A stretch of DNA of 64,000 nucleotides from Kosakonia radicincitans DSM 16656 (lineage in GTDB: Bacteria; Pseudomonadota; Gammaproteobacteria; Enterobacterales; Enterobacteriaceae): NCBI RefSeq assembly GCF_000280495.2, contig NZ_CP018016.1, forward strand, positions 4,774,001-4,838,000. Reading direction: 5' to 3'. Positions 32,957 through 42,251 of the stretch are shown here, one piece after another. Position 1 is the first letter of the stretch. The number at the start of each line of letters is the position of its first letter. The notes below the pieces were generated by a model, which saw only the letters and a list, made by a program, of their open reading frames with translations, did not search any database and was not told the DNA's origin. The position numbers were made by a program, and so were the translations under genes.

Positions 32957-33123
32957 TAATTGTGCCCCTTCTTGCGCTGTTCTGGTTGACGGATCGGCAG
33001 GGCACACTTCTCCCGAATCTCCTGGTTGGTATCTAAAAGGCAGGAATCACAATATTTATCGTCAAGAGCAAATAAACGCTCCAGGATGTTTCGCTTTTTC
33101 CCGCAGCGGGCACAGTTATGCAT
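32956..33123 (-). CDS. Small zinc-ribbon protein of 55 residues
   Basis: Begins MHNCARCGKKRNILERLFAL and continues to CDSC near residue 25. Two CxxC pairs 17 residues apart form a typical treble-clef/zinc-ribbon knuckle. It ends QPEQRKKGHN. The ATG has AGGAA upstream. Its stop overlaps the glycosyltransferase start as TAGTG, so the two form a coupled pair. Not recognised beyond the zinc motif. Confidence 0.7.
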   Translation of the reverse strand: MHNCARCGKKRNILERLFALDDKYCDSCLLDTNQEIREKCALPIRQPEQRKKGHN

Positions 33124-33192
33124 ATTGATATTCCTGGTGGATTAATTGCAGCGAGGAGATTGAGTTCAGGATAGCCTTATCGATATCGTATC

Positions 33193-33228
33193 ATTGATCA
33201 ATTTTATAGATCAATTGTCAGGGTCCAA
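33193..33228 (-). promoter_or_regulatory. Promoter with overlapping inverted repeat for the zinc-ribbon/glycosyltransferase pair
   Basis: On the minus strand, TTGGAC (33223-33228), a 16-base spacer and TAAAAT (33201-33206). The -10 is flanked by a 7-bp inverted repeat, ATTGATC (33193-33199) and GATCAAT (33209-33215), a likely operator. The rest of the 432-base gap 33124-33555 shows no gene; the 78-residue plus-strand ORF in it has no ribosome site and no recognisable content. Confidence 0.5.
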
Positions 33229-33555
33229 CTTGGTTTACCTGACAGTAGAAGGGAAAAGCAGAGATGGCCATCCACAGAGAGAAATCGAGATAAAACGATA
33301 TGCACTGATTATCAGTGGGTTGTTGATGGCTTTCTGCGTCCAACGCCAGGCGCATCACGCTGAACAATCCAGACAAGCAAGAACTACCCAGAGGAAAGCT
33401 CCTGTGGAGCCTGTTCATTTACACCAGTAGTGCCTCAGGTACGTTGACTTACATCACCAAGTCAAAGCATTGCTCATACAGTAAGACGTTGACCACAGAC
33501 GATGCGAAATAGGCAGGTAACTCTACATCACCCGCAGCACCAGAATAATTTTCAA

Positions 33556-35301
33556 CTACTTGCTAACAAACCATGACGCTTTCAGTGGAGGAAAAGCAGA
33601 TAATATCTCATCCACTTTGTCATGCTGCGCCTTTATCAACTCGCCGAGCTTGGAAGACAGAGCAGGCTCAATGCCATCATGCATCTCAACACTCTGATCT
33701 TCGATATGTATGGAGTACCCTCGGCGAATCCAGCCTCTATTATCGGTCTGAATCTCGCCTTGGTAAATAAACTGTTGACGATCATAAACATCAAAAATCA
33801 GCTTTAAGGCCTTATCTTCGCCCTTACCGATCGTGACGCAAGCTATAACCGCCCGGACAACCTCCCGGATATTCAACCGGTCTGGATCTGTTGTGTCCTC
33901 AAGCAACTCGGGGGTTATCAACTCCATCGTATCAACGATTTTTTCAATCTGCTGGTCACGGGAACCTTGCAACAATTCGCGCTGAGTTAACTTGTCCAGA
34001 TCAACCAAAATGGCGGACTTTCTGGACTCAAATCCTTGAAGCATCGCCACCAGGGAGCCAAGATTTCCGCCCATTGAGATCGCAGTTGTGGTGTTATCGA
34101 TCTGCAACTGTATAGCCTCCAATTCACTCCGCTTAGAATCTATCAGCCCGGAAATTGATTGCTCTGAATCCTGCTTATCCATCACCAGCGAGATATAACC
34201 GGTTATGAGCGGCTGTAACAAACACCGTTCAACCAACGCGCCCGAAACACTCCAGGCTTTGCAGGACGACATTCGTTTTTTCCCCGATTCGCACATATAG
34301 CGGATTTTGCCCTGCTTACTGGATGATGTCATGGCACCACCGCAGTGACTACAGCGCAAAATCCCCATACCAGAAAGTAGCGTGATCACCTGTTTTTGCT
34401 CCCCCTGTGGCATCTTGTTGTTACTGGCTACATCTTGAAGTCTTGCAAACTCAGCAGCTGTACAGACGGGCGGAAAATAGCTTTCCAGATGATGAGTAAC
34501 GTTGTTCAGGGTTAAAACCTTCTCCCCCATCAACGCGCGATTCAACCGCATTTTCTTAATATTCGGCACCGTCCAGCGCACTTCTTTTCTTTCGTTCTTA
34601 CTCTTCTTCCCTGCCGGTGGCGGATAAATCTCACTGTTATCGTTCAGGTAGTTGGTCACCCGATAGTTACCCCAGCCGGACAGTAAAAGTCTAACGGCCT
34701 CTTTAGCAGCCTTGAAGTGTGTTGGGTGAGGCTTCACGGCTTCGTTATTCGGCCCGGAAGCGTCGATCCACCAAGGAGAAGAACCTGCACTTTTTATATT
34801 TACAGGAAGCCCGGATCGATATCGTTCAATCAGTTTAAGCGTGGTTTCAAAGGCACGCTTTTGTTTGGTGAGAGATTCCTCGTTGGCTCTCATAAACAGC
34901 AGAATGGACAGCATCAAATCCGTGGGATTTTGGTTCACACTATCGCGGGTAAAAATCTTCCCATCCATACCGGTGACCAAAGTCAGTCCCAATCGCAGGA
35001 GACGGAGAAAGAGTTCGTTGGCGGTGGTGGCATCTGCACGACTCAGACGATCAAGATTTTCAACGTACAGCCACGAATCAGAGGGAATAACCCCACTTTC
35101 TACAGCAGAAATAAATCCTGCTAATTTCCCGCTTGTGCTATTCTTCGCGCGAAACGCTGAGACGCCCGCATCAAGGAGCTGGACATACTCCAAACCATGA
35201 ATAGCAGCGTACTGTTTCGCCTTTTCAGTCTGACGCTCCAGGGAAGTATTTCCTGTCTGTTTGTCAGTGGACCAACGTACATAGGAATAGAGTTTTTTCA
35301 T
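33556..35301 (-). CDS. Large serine recombinase (integrase of the element)
   Basis: 581 residues. The resolvase-like catalytic domain has YSYVRWSTDKQTGNTSLERQ and LYVENLDRLSRADATTANEL. It is followed by a recombinase domain and a zinc ribbon (GILRCSHCGGAMTSSSKQ ... YMCESGKKRMSSCKAW) near residues 315-355. A coiled-coil region near residues 390-450 and a C-terminal tail follow. This is the domain order of phage-type large serine integrases. The start codon at 35299-35301 overlaps the satP start codon on the other strand. Only about 50 bases separate it from attR, so its promoter must lie in satP DNA or, in the excised circle, in the left end of the element. Confidence 0.92.
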   Translation of the reverse strand: MKKLYSYVRWSTDKQTGNTSLERQTEKAKQYAAIHGLEYVQLLDAGVSAFRAKNSTSGKLAGFISAVESGVIPSDSWLYVENLDRLSRADATTANELFLRLLRLGLTLVTGMDGKIFTRDSVNQNPTDLMLSILLFMRANEESLTKQKRAFETTLKLIERYRSGLPVNIKSAGSSPWWIDASGPNNEAVKPHPTHFKAAKEAVRLLLSGWGNYRVTNYLNDNSEIYPPPAGKKSKNERKEVRWTVPNIKKMRLNRALMGEKVLTLNNVTHHLESYFPPVCTAAEFARLQDVASNNKMPQGEQKQVITLLSGMGILRCSHCGGAMTSSSKQGKIRYMCESGKKRMSSCKAWSVSGALVERCLLQPLITGYISLVMDKQDSEQSISGLIDSKRSELEAIQLQIDNTTTAISMGGNLGSLVAMLQGFESRKSAILVDLDKLTQRELLQGSRDQQIEKIVDTMELITPELLEDTTDPDRLNIREVVRAVIACVTIGKGEDKALKLIFDVYDRQQFIYQGEIQTDNRGWIRRGYSIHIEDQSVEMHDGIEPALSSKLGELIKAQHDKVDEILSAFPPLKASWFVSK

Positions 35302-35917
35302 GGCTCACACAGAAAATAATAAAGATTCTGAGATTATCACCTTTTCGAACTTGGGCAACACTAAGTTGGCTAATCCGGCTCCGCTGGGCTTAATGGGTTT
35401 CGGCATGACCACTATTCTGCTTAACCTGCACAATATTGGTTTATTCCCAATGGACGGCATTATTCTGGCGATGGGCATTTTCTATGGCGGTATCGCACAA
35501 ATTCTCGCGGGCCTGCTTGAATATAAAAAAGGCAACACCTTTGGTTTAACTGCATTCACCTCTTACGGTTCTTTCTGGTTGACGCTGGTCGCTATTCTGC
35601 TGTTTCCGAAAATGGGCCTTGCGGATGCGACAAACGGCCACTTCCTTGGCGTTTATCTGGGGATTTGGGGCGTCTTCACCCTGTTTATGTTCTTCGGCAC
35701 GCTGAAAGGCGCTCGTGCGCTGCAGTTCGTTTTCCTGAGCCTGACCATACTGTTCGCCCTGCTGGCGGTAGGTCATCTGGCTGATAACGAAAGCATCGTA
35801 CATGTCGCGGGCTGGATCGGTCTGGTTTGCGGCGCGAGCGCCATCTACCTGGCGATGGGCGAAGTGCTGAACGAACAGTTCGAACGCACAGTTCTGCCAA
35901 TTGGTGAAAAGCATTAA
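35300..35917 (+). CDS. satP: SatP, acetate/succinate:proton symporter, with element-derived N-terminus
   Basis: 205 residues. From residue 19 (GNTKLANPAPLGLMGFGMTT) it is the normal YaaH/SatP inner-membrane carrier with six helices and the NPAPLGL signature, and it ends TVLPIGEKH. The first 18 residues, M-A-H-T-E-N-N-K through N-L, come from the element; E. coli SatP starts directly at MGNTKL. An alternative is a TTG at 35351, which would give almost the native start but has no ribosome site. The ATG at 35300 has only a weak GAG or AGGA upstream. Expression may therefore be changed or lost while the element is integrated. Confidence 0.88.
   Translation: MAHTENNKDSEIITFSNLGNTKLANPAPLGLMGFGMTTILLNLHNIGLFPMDGIILAMGIFYGGIAQILAGLLEYKKGNTFGLTAFTSYGSFWLTLVAILLFPKMGLADATNGHFLGVYLGIWGVFTLFMFFGTLKGARALQFVFLSLTILFALLAVGHLADNESIVHVAGWIGLVCGASAIYLAMGEVLNEQFERTVLPIGEKH
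35352..35358 (+). repeat. attR core TGGGCAA
   Basis: Right copy of the 7-bp direct repeat, at the junction of element DNA and the native satP codons (T-TGGGCAA-CACTAAG). Confidence 0.75.
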
Positions 35918-35935
35918 TTCCTGCGCTGAATTCTA

Positions 35936-35960
35936 AAATGCGAAGCCTGGCTTCGCATTT
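35936..35960 (+). terminator. satP terminator
   Basis: AAATGCGAAGCC-t-GGCTTCGCATTT is a near-perfect palindrome 18 bases after the satP stop. Confidence 0.75.
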
Positions 35961-36075
35961 CTGCTATACCACTATTCCTGATATTTTCCCGCCCTCAGCC
36001 GTTACAGTCCTTAATTAAATTGGCGCATAAGAACAGGATATTTCGCTATTAATTATTCCCGGCCGTTCAAACTGA

Positions 36076-36098
36076 AAACGGAGCCTGCGGCTCCGTTT
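36076..36098 (-). terminator. Terminator of the MHS transporter gene
   Basis: AAACGGAGCC-tgc-GGCTCCGTTT directly past the stop codon. Confidence 0.8.
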
Positions 36099-36100
36099 GT

Positions 36101-37408
36101 TTATGCTTGCTCTACCGGTCGCTCCGCTACGCTATCCTGATGATGGAGATCCTGGCGCAGCCAGATCCCCAGCGCCAGACCAATCAGCGACAACGCCAGT
36201 ACATACCAGGCCGGCGCCATCGGCGAAACGCCCATTAGCATGGTCACCGCAATCGGCGTCAGGCCACCGAAAATAGCGTATGAAACGTTATACGAGAATG
36301 AGATTCCCGTGAAGCGAACCTCCGCCGGAAACGCCCGCACCATCACGTAAGGAACCGCGCCGACCACGCCAACGCACAACCCCACCAGGCCATACAGGAC
36401 AAAAAGCTGCTCAGGGTGTGCGCCCACCAGGTGATAGAAGAACCAACTGGTACAGGCAAGCAGCACGCTGCCAATGATAAAAGTGCGACTGGCACCAAAT
36501 TTATCGACCAGCAGCCCGGCGGCCAGACAACCGAAGCACAGCATAATGGTCGCAATGCTGTTGGCCTGCAACGTCAGGGCCGGAGCAAAGCCATACTGTT
36601 TTTGCAGCCAGACCGGCGACATCAAAATGACCACAACAATCCCGGCGGAAAGCAGCCAGGTCAGCAGCATGGAAATCACCACTGCTTTTTTATGTTTCAG
36701 CACGACCGATTTAACAGGTAATTCCTGCGCCAGCGCTTTACGTTGCTGCATCTCAAGAAAGATCGGTGTTTCTTGCAACCAGCGGCGCAGATACATCGCC
36801 ACCAGGCCAAATGCGCCGCCCAGCAGGAACGGAATACGCCAGCCACCATCATGAATAGCTTGCTGGGTCATGCTGGTATTAACCAGCGTCGCCACCACCG
36901 AACCGAGCAAAATCCCTACGGTCAGGCCCGCAGTCAACGTACCGCAAGCAATACCGATGCGACGCGCCGGAACATGTTCCGCCACAAACACCCACGCGCC
37001 AGGCACTTCGCCACCGATGGCCGCGCCCTGTAAAACACGCATTGATAGCAGCAACAGCGGTGCCACAATGCCTGCTGAGGCGTACGTTGGCAGCAAGCCA
37101 ATCGCCAGCGTCGGCAACGCCATCAGCAGAATACTCAGGGTGAACATTTTCTTGCGCCCGACCAGATCGCCGAAGTGCGCCATGACAATACCGCCGAGCG
37201 GACGCGCCAGATAACCGGCGGCAAAAATGCCAAAGGTTTGCACCTGGCGCAGCCATTCCGGAATATCCGCCGGGAAGAAAAGCTCGCCGACGACAGCGGC
37301 GAAGAAGACGAAAATGATGAAATCGTAAAACTCCAGCGCACCGCCGAGGGCAGCAAGCGTCAGCGTTTTATAATCCTGTTTGTTCAGAGGACGAGTGGGA
37401 TTTGACAT
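36101..37408 (-). CDS. MFS transporter, metabolite:H+ symporter (MHS) family
   Basis: 435 residues, twelve hydrophobic segments. MHS signatures are LGGALEFYDFIIFVFFA in helix 1, FGIFAAGYLARPLGGIVMAH with FGDLVGRKK in the first cytoplasmic loop, and RVLQGAAIGGEVPGAWVFVAEH in helix 4. Relatives such as ProP, KgtP, ShiA and citrate carriers take up small organic acids or osmolytes. It stands alone between satP and mog, a place where E. coli has other genes, so it may be a lineage-specific acquisition. Substrate unknown. Confidence 0.88.
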   Translation of the reverse strand: MSNPTRPLNKQDYKTLTLAALGGALEFYDFIIFVFFAAVVGELFFPADIPEWLRQVQTFGIFAAGYLARPLGGIVMAHFGDLVGRKKMFTLSILLMALPTLAIGLLPTYASAGIVAPLLLLSMRVLQGAAIGGEVPGAWVFVAEHVPARRIGIACGTLTAGLTVGILLGSVVATLVNTSMTQQAIHDGGWRIPFLLGGAFGLVAMYLRRWLQETPIFLEMQQRKALAQELPVKSVVLKHKKAVVISMLLTWLLSAGIVVVILMSPVWLQKQYGFAPALTLQANSIATIMLCFGCLAAGLLVDKFGASRTFIIGSVLLACTSWFFYHLVGAHPEQLFVLYGLVGLCVGVVGAVPYVMVRAFPAEVRFTGISFSYNVSYAIFGGLTPIAVTMLMGVSPMAPAWYVLALSLIGLALGIWLRQDLHHQDSVAERPVEQA

Positions 37409-37534
37409 AGCGAACCATTTGTAAATAGGGAGTGCTGATTTAATTATTACGAATTGTGTAAATTAAAACTTACTATACCGTAAATGAATCAACACGCCAT
37501 GGTTCGCCGTCTTTATTTCAGAAAAGATTAACTT

Positions 37535-38122
37535 TTAGGATAATGTTTCGCGCCTTGCATTTTTAGGCCGGAAAGATGCTACGACTTGCGGATTGGTTTC
37601 AACGTAAGGACCGTCAAGCAGCTGTACACAATACGGTACGCTGGCAAAAATACCGGGCACTTTCACTTCGCCGTCCGCGCTTTTTAATCCTTCCAGCGTC
37701 TCTTTGATCGATTTGGGCTGGCCGGGTAAATTCAGGATCAATGCCTGTTTGCGGATCACGCCGACCTGGCGGGAGAGGATAGCCGTCGGTACAAAATTGA
37801 GGCTGATTTGGCGCATCTGCTCACCAAATCCCGGCATTTCGCGATCGGCAACCGCCAGCGTCGCGTCCGGCGTTACGTCGCGTCGCGCAGGCCCCGTGCC
37901 GCCGGTTGTCAGCACCAGATGGCAGCTCATTTCGTCCACCAGCTCGCACAGCGTTTGTTCGATGATGCTTTGCTCGTCCGGGATCAACCGGGTCTCAATC
38001 TGAAACGGGGTGGTCAGCGCGCTCGCCAGCCACTCTTCAAGCGCAGGAATGCCCTTATCCTGGTAAATACCGCTGGATGCACGATCGGAAACCGAAACTA
38101 AACCAATGCGTAGTGTGTCCAT
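37535..38122 (-). CDS. mog: Mog, molybdopterin adenylyltransferase
   Basis: 195 residues, as in E. coli. It adenylates molybdopterin before molybdate insertion. Motifs are RIGLVSVSDRASSG, LTTGGTGPARRDVTPDATL, and LNLPGQPKSIKE. The frame opens at a TTG (38137), but the ATG at 38122 gives the familiar N-terminus MDTLRIG with a GGA element just before it. Confidence 0.96.
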   Translation of the reverse strand: MDTLRIGLVSVSDRASSGIYQDKGIPALEEWLASALTTPFQIETRLIPDEQSIIEQTLCELVDEMSCHLVLTTGGTGPARRDVTPDATLAVADREMPGFGEQMRQISLNFVPTAILSRQVGVIRKQALILNLPGQPKSIKETLEGLKSADGEVKVPGIFASVPYCVQLLDGPYVETNPQVVASFRPKNARRETLS

Positions 38123-38198
38123 ATTCATTCCGTTCAAAAAAACTATTTAACGAAATGATACACGCTGAGGGGAAAGGCAGACAGTAGGGAAAGAAGAA

Positions 38199-38222
38199 GC
38201 GTGCCCGGCAAACCGGCCACGC
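38199..38222 (-). terminator. talB terminator candidate
   Basis: GCGTGCCCGG-caaa-CCGGCCACGC is an imperfect stem 8 bases past the talB stop; the U tract is weak. Confidence 0.5.
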
Positions 38223-38229
38223 CTGAAGA

Positions 38230-39183
38230 TTACAGCAGATCGCCGATCATTTTTTCCAGTTTTTCCTGGTCAACGGCAAACTTACGGATACCATCCGCCA
38301 GTTTATCCACCGCCATCGGATCCTGGTTATGCTGCCACAGGAATTCCGCTTCGGTGATGCGTTCCGGACGCGCTTTCACTTCGCCGGTATACGCCAGTTT
38401 GCGCTCAATGGTACCAGCACTTTCAGACAGTTCTTTCAGCAGCGCCGGAGCGATGGTCAGACGGTCGCAGCCTGCCAGTTCGATGATTTCACCGGTATTA
38501 CGGAAGCTGGCGCCCATCACCACGGTTTCATAACCATGCTGTTTGTAGTACTGGTAAATTTCGGTTACGGAAACCACGCCCGGATCTTCTGCCGGCGCGT
38601 ACTCTTTCTTGTCGGTGTTGGCTTTGTACCAGTCGAGAATACGGCCTACAAACGGGGAGATCAGGAATACGCCCGCTTCGGCACATGCGCGCGCCTGCGC
38701 GAAGGAGAACAGCAGCGTCAGGTTACAGTTAATGCCCTCTTTTTCCAGCTGTTCCGCAGCGCGAATACCCTGCCAGGTAGAGGCCAGTTTGATCAGGATG
38801 CGATCGTTGCTGATACCGGCATCGTTATACATCTTGATCAGACGTTTCGCTTTGGCGATAGAGGCTTCGGTGTCGTAAGAGAGACGAGCATCAACTTCGG
38901 TAGAGATACGGCCCGGGATCAGTTTGAGGATTTCCAGACCAATGTTCACCGCCAGGCGATCTGTCGCGTCAACAATCTGCTGCGCGCGATCGCTGCTCTG
39001 AGCGCGAGCCCATGTTACGGCATCATCGATCAGCTTACGGTATTCCGGGATTTGCGCAGCGCCAAGGATCAGAGAAGGGTTCGTTGTTGCATCCTGCGGC
39101 TGGTACAGTTTCATTGCCGCAATATCTCCGGTATCAGCCACGACTGTTGTGTACTGACGCAGGGAGGTCAATTTATCCGTCAT
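38230..39183 (-). CDS. talB: TalB, transaldolase
   Basis: 317 residues, the E. coli length. Pentose phosphate pathway enzyme moving a dihydroxyacetone unit between sugar phosphates. The N-terminal active-site signature is DATTNPSL, and the Schiff-base Lys is in [17 protein letters not shown]. Then follow [18 protein letters not shown] and the C-terminal phosphate-binding region SFRNTGEI. The 296-base gap to yaaJ holds the divergent promoters. Confidence 0.98.
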   Translation of the reverse strand: MTDKLTSLRQYTTVVADTGDIAAMKLYQPQDATTNPSLILGAAQIPEYRKLIDDAVTWARAQSSDRAQQIVDATDRLAVNIGLEILKLIPGRISTEVDARLSYDTEASIAKAKRLIKMYNDAGISNDRILIKLASTWQGIRAAEQLEKEGINCNLTLLFSFAQARACAEAGVFLISPFVGRILDWYKANTDKKEYAPAEDPGVVSVTEIYQYYKQHGYETVVMGASFRNTGEIIELAGCDRLTIAPALLKELSESAGTIERKLAYTGEVKARPERITEAEFLWQHNQDPMAVDKLADGIRKFAVDQEKLEKMIGDLL

Positions 39184-39479
39184 GATAGTATTTCTCTTTA
39201 AAGATACCCTGAATAATCCATGTCAGGCTCACGACACGTTTGCGCCCCTGAAGCACAACCGCAGCCAGCGCACCTGAACGTGAAGTATGACGAGTATACT
39301 TGTTAGGGGGATGTAACCGGTCTGCCCTGATGATAACACGACGACCTGCCAGCGCAACCGCAGACAATGCTGTGTAAATAGTATGGTAAACTCTCCTAAT
39401 TAATTGCCTGCGAAGTGATGTGCTTCCAATGACAGCCTCGCCCCAGGTTACAAACCCGGCATCAACAAGAGGAATGTTA

Positions 39480-40910
39480 ATGCCTGAATTTTTCTCGTTT
39501 ATCAGTGAAATACTCTGGGGCTCATTCATGGTGTACCTGCTGGCGGCGGCGGGTATCTGGTTTGCTGTCCGCAGCCAGTTTGTCCCCTTTCGTTTTCTGC
39601 GCGACTTTGGGAAAAGCCTTAAAAGCAGCCGCACCCCGCAACCCAACGCGCTCACCGCTTACCAGGCACTCTGTCTGAGCCTGGCAACAAGGCTGGGCAG
39701 CGGCAACCTGGCGGGCGTGGCCTTTGCATTAACCTCCGGCGGGCCTGGTGCCGTTTTCTGGATGTGGATCTCTGCGCTTATCGGCATGGTGATCAGCTTT
39801 GCCGAATGCTCTCTGGCGCAGCTGTATAAAGAGCGTGATACGGAAAATCAATTTCGTGGCGGCCCGGCATGGTATATGGCCCGCGGTTTAGGTATGCGCT
39901 GGATGGGCGTACTTTTCTCAGTGTTCCTGCTGCTTACGTATGGCCTGGTGTTTAATACCATTCAGTCCAGCGCCGTCGCACGGGCCATGCACTTTGCCTG
40001 GGGCGTTCCGGGAATCGCCAGCGCCATGGCACTGGCGCTCTGCGTACTCTTTTTCATCGTTCGGGGATTAAAACCTGCCGCCCGGCTGATGCAGTGGTTG
40101 GTGCCAGTAATAGGGCTTGTCTGGATCCTGGTCAGTCTGTGCCTCAGTCTTTGGCATGCCAACTTACTGCCAGGGATTTTTACCACCATCATCAAAAGCG
40201 CTTTCGGCTGGCAGGAAGCAGCGACAGGCACGATGGCTTATACCCTGAGTCAGGCGATGACCAGCGGTTTTCAGCGCAGTATGTTTGCCAACGAGGCCGG
40301 GCTGGGATCGTCGCCTAACGCCGCCGCTATGGCCGCTTCATGGCCGCCGCACCCGGTAGCACAGGGAATTGTGCAAATGATCGGCGTGCTGACGGATACC
40401 TTCCTGGTCTGCACCGCCAGCGCACTGGTATTGTTGCTGGCGGGTACGGTTCCGCTAAGCGACGCATTTGGTGGCATCCAACAGCTTCAGCAAGCCATGG
40501 CTTCATTGACCGGGGGCTGGGGTGCGGGCTTTGTCGCCTGTATCGTCGTGCTCTTCGCATTTACTTCGATCGTCGCGAATTATATTTATGCGGAAAATAA
40601 TCTGATCTTTTTACGCTGCAACAGTAATCGAAATCTCTGGCTGCTGCGCATCGGTATTTTATTGATGGTAGTGGCAGGTCCCATACTCAGCGTACCGCTT
40701 ATCTGGCACATTGCCGATGTCGTGATGGCGCTAATGGCGATGATTAACCTGACCGCCATTTTGCTGCTTTCACCGGTTGTCAGAGTGCTGGCCCGCGACT
40801 ATCTGCGCCAGCGCAAACTGGGAGTCATGCCGGTCTTCAACCCGCAGCGTTATCCGGAAATAGAGCGTCAACTGGCGCCAGGCAGTTGGGATGACATTCC
40901 CCGCTCGTAG
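39480..40910 (+). CDS. yaaJ: YaaJ, sodium:amino-acid (alanine/glycine) symporter, AGCS family
   Basis: 476 residues, the same as E. coli YaaJ. The AGCS signature LATRLGSGNLAGVAFAL is near residue 75. Further features are GGPGAVFWMWISA, the MFANEAGLGSSPNAAA motif and FTSIVANYIYAENN. The frame extends to 39420, but GAGGA seven bases before the ATG at 39480 and the N-terminus MPEFFSFI decide the start. It probably takes up alanine or glycine with Na+. Confidence 0.94.
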   Translation: MPEFFSFISEILWGSFMVYLLAAAGIWFAVRSQFVPFRFLRDFGKSLKSSRTPQPNALTAYQALCLSLATRLGSGNLAGVAFALTSGGPGAVFWMWISALIGMVISFAECSLAQLYKERDTENQFRGGPAWYMARGLGMRWMGVLFSVFLLLTYGLVFNTIQSSAVARAMHFAWGVPGIASAMALALCVLFFIVRGLKPAARLMQWLVPVIGLVWILVSLCLSLWHANLLPGIFTTIIKSAFGWQEAATGTMAYTLSQAMTSGFQRSMFANEAGLGSSPNAAAMAASWPPHPVAQGIVQMIGVLTDTFLVCTASALVLLLAGTVPLSDAFGGIQQLQQAMASLTGGWGAGFVACIVVLFAFTSIVANYIYAENNLIFLRCNSNRNLWLLRIGILLMVVAGPILSVPLIWHIADVVMALMAMINLTAILLLSPVVRVLARDYLRQRKLGVMPVFNPQRYPEIERQLAPGSWDDIPRS

Positions 40911-40990
40911 CGCTAATCGCAACTATCGATCAAGTCTGTCGGTTTTTTTGCTAAAGTCAGCGGAAATTTCTCGCACAGCAAGGACTGAGT

Positions 40991-41764
40991 ATGCTGATTC
41001 TGATTTCACCTGCCAAAACACTCGATTACCAAAGCCCGCTGGCGACAACGCGTTTTACCCAGCCGGAACTGCTGGATCACTCGCAGCAACTGATTAACAG
41101 CGCACGTAAGCTCTCCGCGCCGCAAATCAAAGCGCTGATGGGGATCAGCGACAAGCTGGCCGATCTGAACGCTACGCGTTTTCACGACTGGCAGCCTGAT
41201 TTCACTCCGGAAAATGCGCGCCAGGCTATCCTGGCATTTAAAGGAGATGTCTATACCGGCTTGCAGGCAGAAACCTTTAGCGATGCGGATTTCGATTTCG
41301 CGCAGCAACATCTGCGTATGCTTTCCGGTTTATACGGCGTGCTGCGTCCGCTGGATCTGATGCAGCCGTACCGGCTGGAGATGGGCATTCGCCTGGAAAA
41401 TGCTAAAGGGAAAGATCTCTACCAATTCTGGGGCGATGTGATCACCCACAAACTCAACGAAGCCATTGCGGCGCAAGGCGATGAGATCGTTATCAACCTG
41501 GCCTCTGATGAGTATTTCAAATCGGTCAAAACGCAAAAGCTGAACGCCCGGATCATTAAGCCGGTGTTTCTTGACGAGAAAAACGGCAAGTTCAAAGTCA
41601 TTAGCTTCTACGCCAAAAAAGCACGTGGCCTGATGAGTCGTTTTATTATTGAGAATCGCCTGACGAAACCGGAGCAATTAACCGGGTTTAACAGCGAAGG
41701 CTATTTCTTTGATCGGGAAGTTTCATCGCAGGAAGAGTTGGTGTTTAAGCGGCACGAACAGTAA
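40991..41764 (+). CDS. yaaA: YaaA, peroxide-stress protein
   Basis: 257 residues (E. coli 258), DUF328/UPF0246 family. It starts [12 protein letters not shown] and contains GDVYTGL and [20 protein letters not shown]. The conserved basic motif near the end is [18 protein letters not shown]. In E. coli it is an OxyR-controlled protein that lowers free iron during H2O2 stress; members have a DNA-binding fold. Confidence 0.95.
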   Translation: MLILISPAKTLDYQSPLATTRFTQPELLDHSQQLINSARKLSAPQIKALMGISDKLADLNATRFHDWQPDFTPENARQAILAFKGDVYTGLQAETFSDADFDFAQQHLRMLSGLYGVLRPLDLMQPYRLEMGIRLENAKGKDLYQFWGDVITHKLNEAIAAQGDEIVINLASDEYFKSVKTQKLNARIIKPVFLDEKNGKFKVISFYAKKARGLMSRFIIENRLTKPEQLTGFNSEGYFFDREVSSQEELVFKRHEQ

Positions 41765-41770
41765 GAAAAA

Positions 41771-41792
41771 CCCTCTCCTGCTCGGGAGAGGG
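41771..41792. terminator. Bidirectional terminator between yaaA and yaaX
   Basis: CCCTCTCC-tgctcg-GGAGAGGG with A-rich sequence on its left, between converging genes. Confidence 0.8.
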
Positions 41793-41801
41793 TCAGAAAG
41801 G

Positions 41802-42089
41802 CTATGGATGGCGATGCCAGTCATCATCCGGCCCGCCACGGTGATCGTCATGGCGATCATCATGCCGGTCGTCAAAGTGGCCGTGCGGCTGCCAGCGGTT
41901 CTCACGCCATTCGTAGTGTCTCTGCCACCAGCCATGATCGCGCCAGTGCCCGCCATCCCAGTAGTTTCCACCGCGGTCGCGATCGCCGATTTGCAGTTTC
42001 ACTGCCGGCACAAGGGTGATTTCTGCGGCCTGAACAGCCAGAGGAGCCACCAACATCATGGAAAGCGCTAACATCACAGGTTTCAACAT
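41802..42089 (-). CDS. yaaX: YaaX-like periplasmic protein, DUF2502
   Basis: 95 residues. The cleavable signal peptide ends AVQAAEI. The mature protein has [13 protein letters not shown], then [18 protein letters not shown], and a His/Asp-rich tail that could bind metal. The sequence and place upstream of the thr operon match E. coli yaaX. Function is unknown. Confidence 0.88.
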   Translation of the reverse strand: MLKPVMLALSMMLVAPLAVQAAEITLVPAVKLQIGDRDRGGNYWDGGHWRDHGWWQRHYEWRENRWQPHGHFDDRHDDRHDDHRGGPDDDWHRHP

Positions 42090-42251
42090 AGGTTACTCCT
42101 TCGCATCATCTTGCCCGTTATGGGCCGATGTCAGGAGATTACGCAACGCCAGATGATGTTGTTATTGTCCGCAATCCTAATCTCTGAACCCCCGCATTTA
42201 ATGGGAATTCATCCGTTTTCCCTGCCATTTTTCTACATAATTTCTCCCTGA

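Larger units (their letters stand above)
27680..35358. mobile_element. Integrated satellite-like element in satP (serine recombinase type, about 7.7 kb)
   Basis: The element is bounded by TGGGCAA at 27680-27686 and 35352-35358. Joining the left flank to the right flank recreates a normal satP gene with ribosome site, ATG and the codons for MGNTKLANP. Contents are a Fur-like regulator, three small coupled genes, an SF3 helicase, AATCCC repeats, a small resolvase, a zinc-ribbon/glycosyltransferase pair and a large serine recombinase at the right edge. There are no structural phage genes, tRNA target or conjugation genes. The two recombinases are of the serine type, unlike the tyrosine integrases usual for P4-like satellites and most enterobacterial islands. 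Confidence 0.85.

Noticed and set aside
33194..33430. 78-codon plus-strand frame between the zinc-ribbon gene and the large recombinase
   Set aside because: Its start falls inside the inverted repeat of a likely promoter and no ribosome site precedes it.
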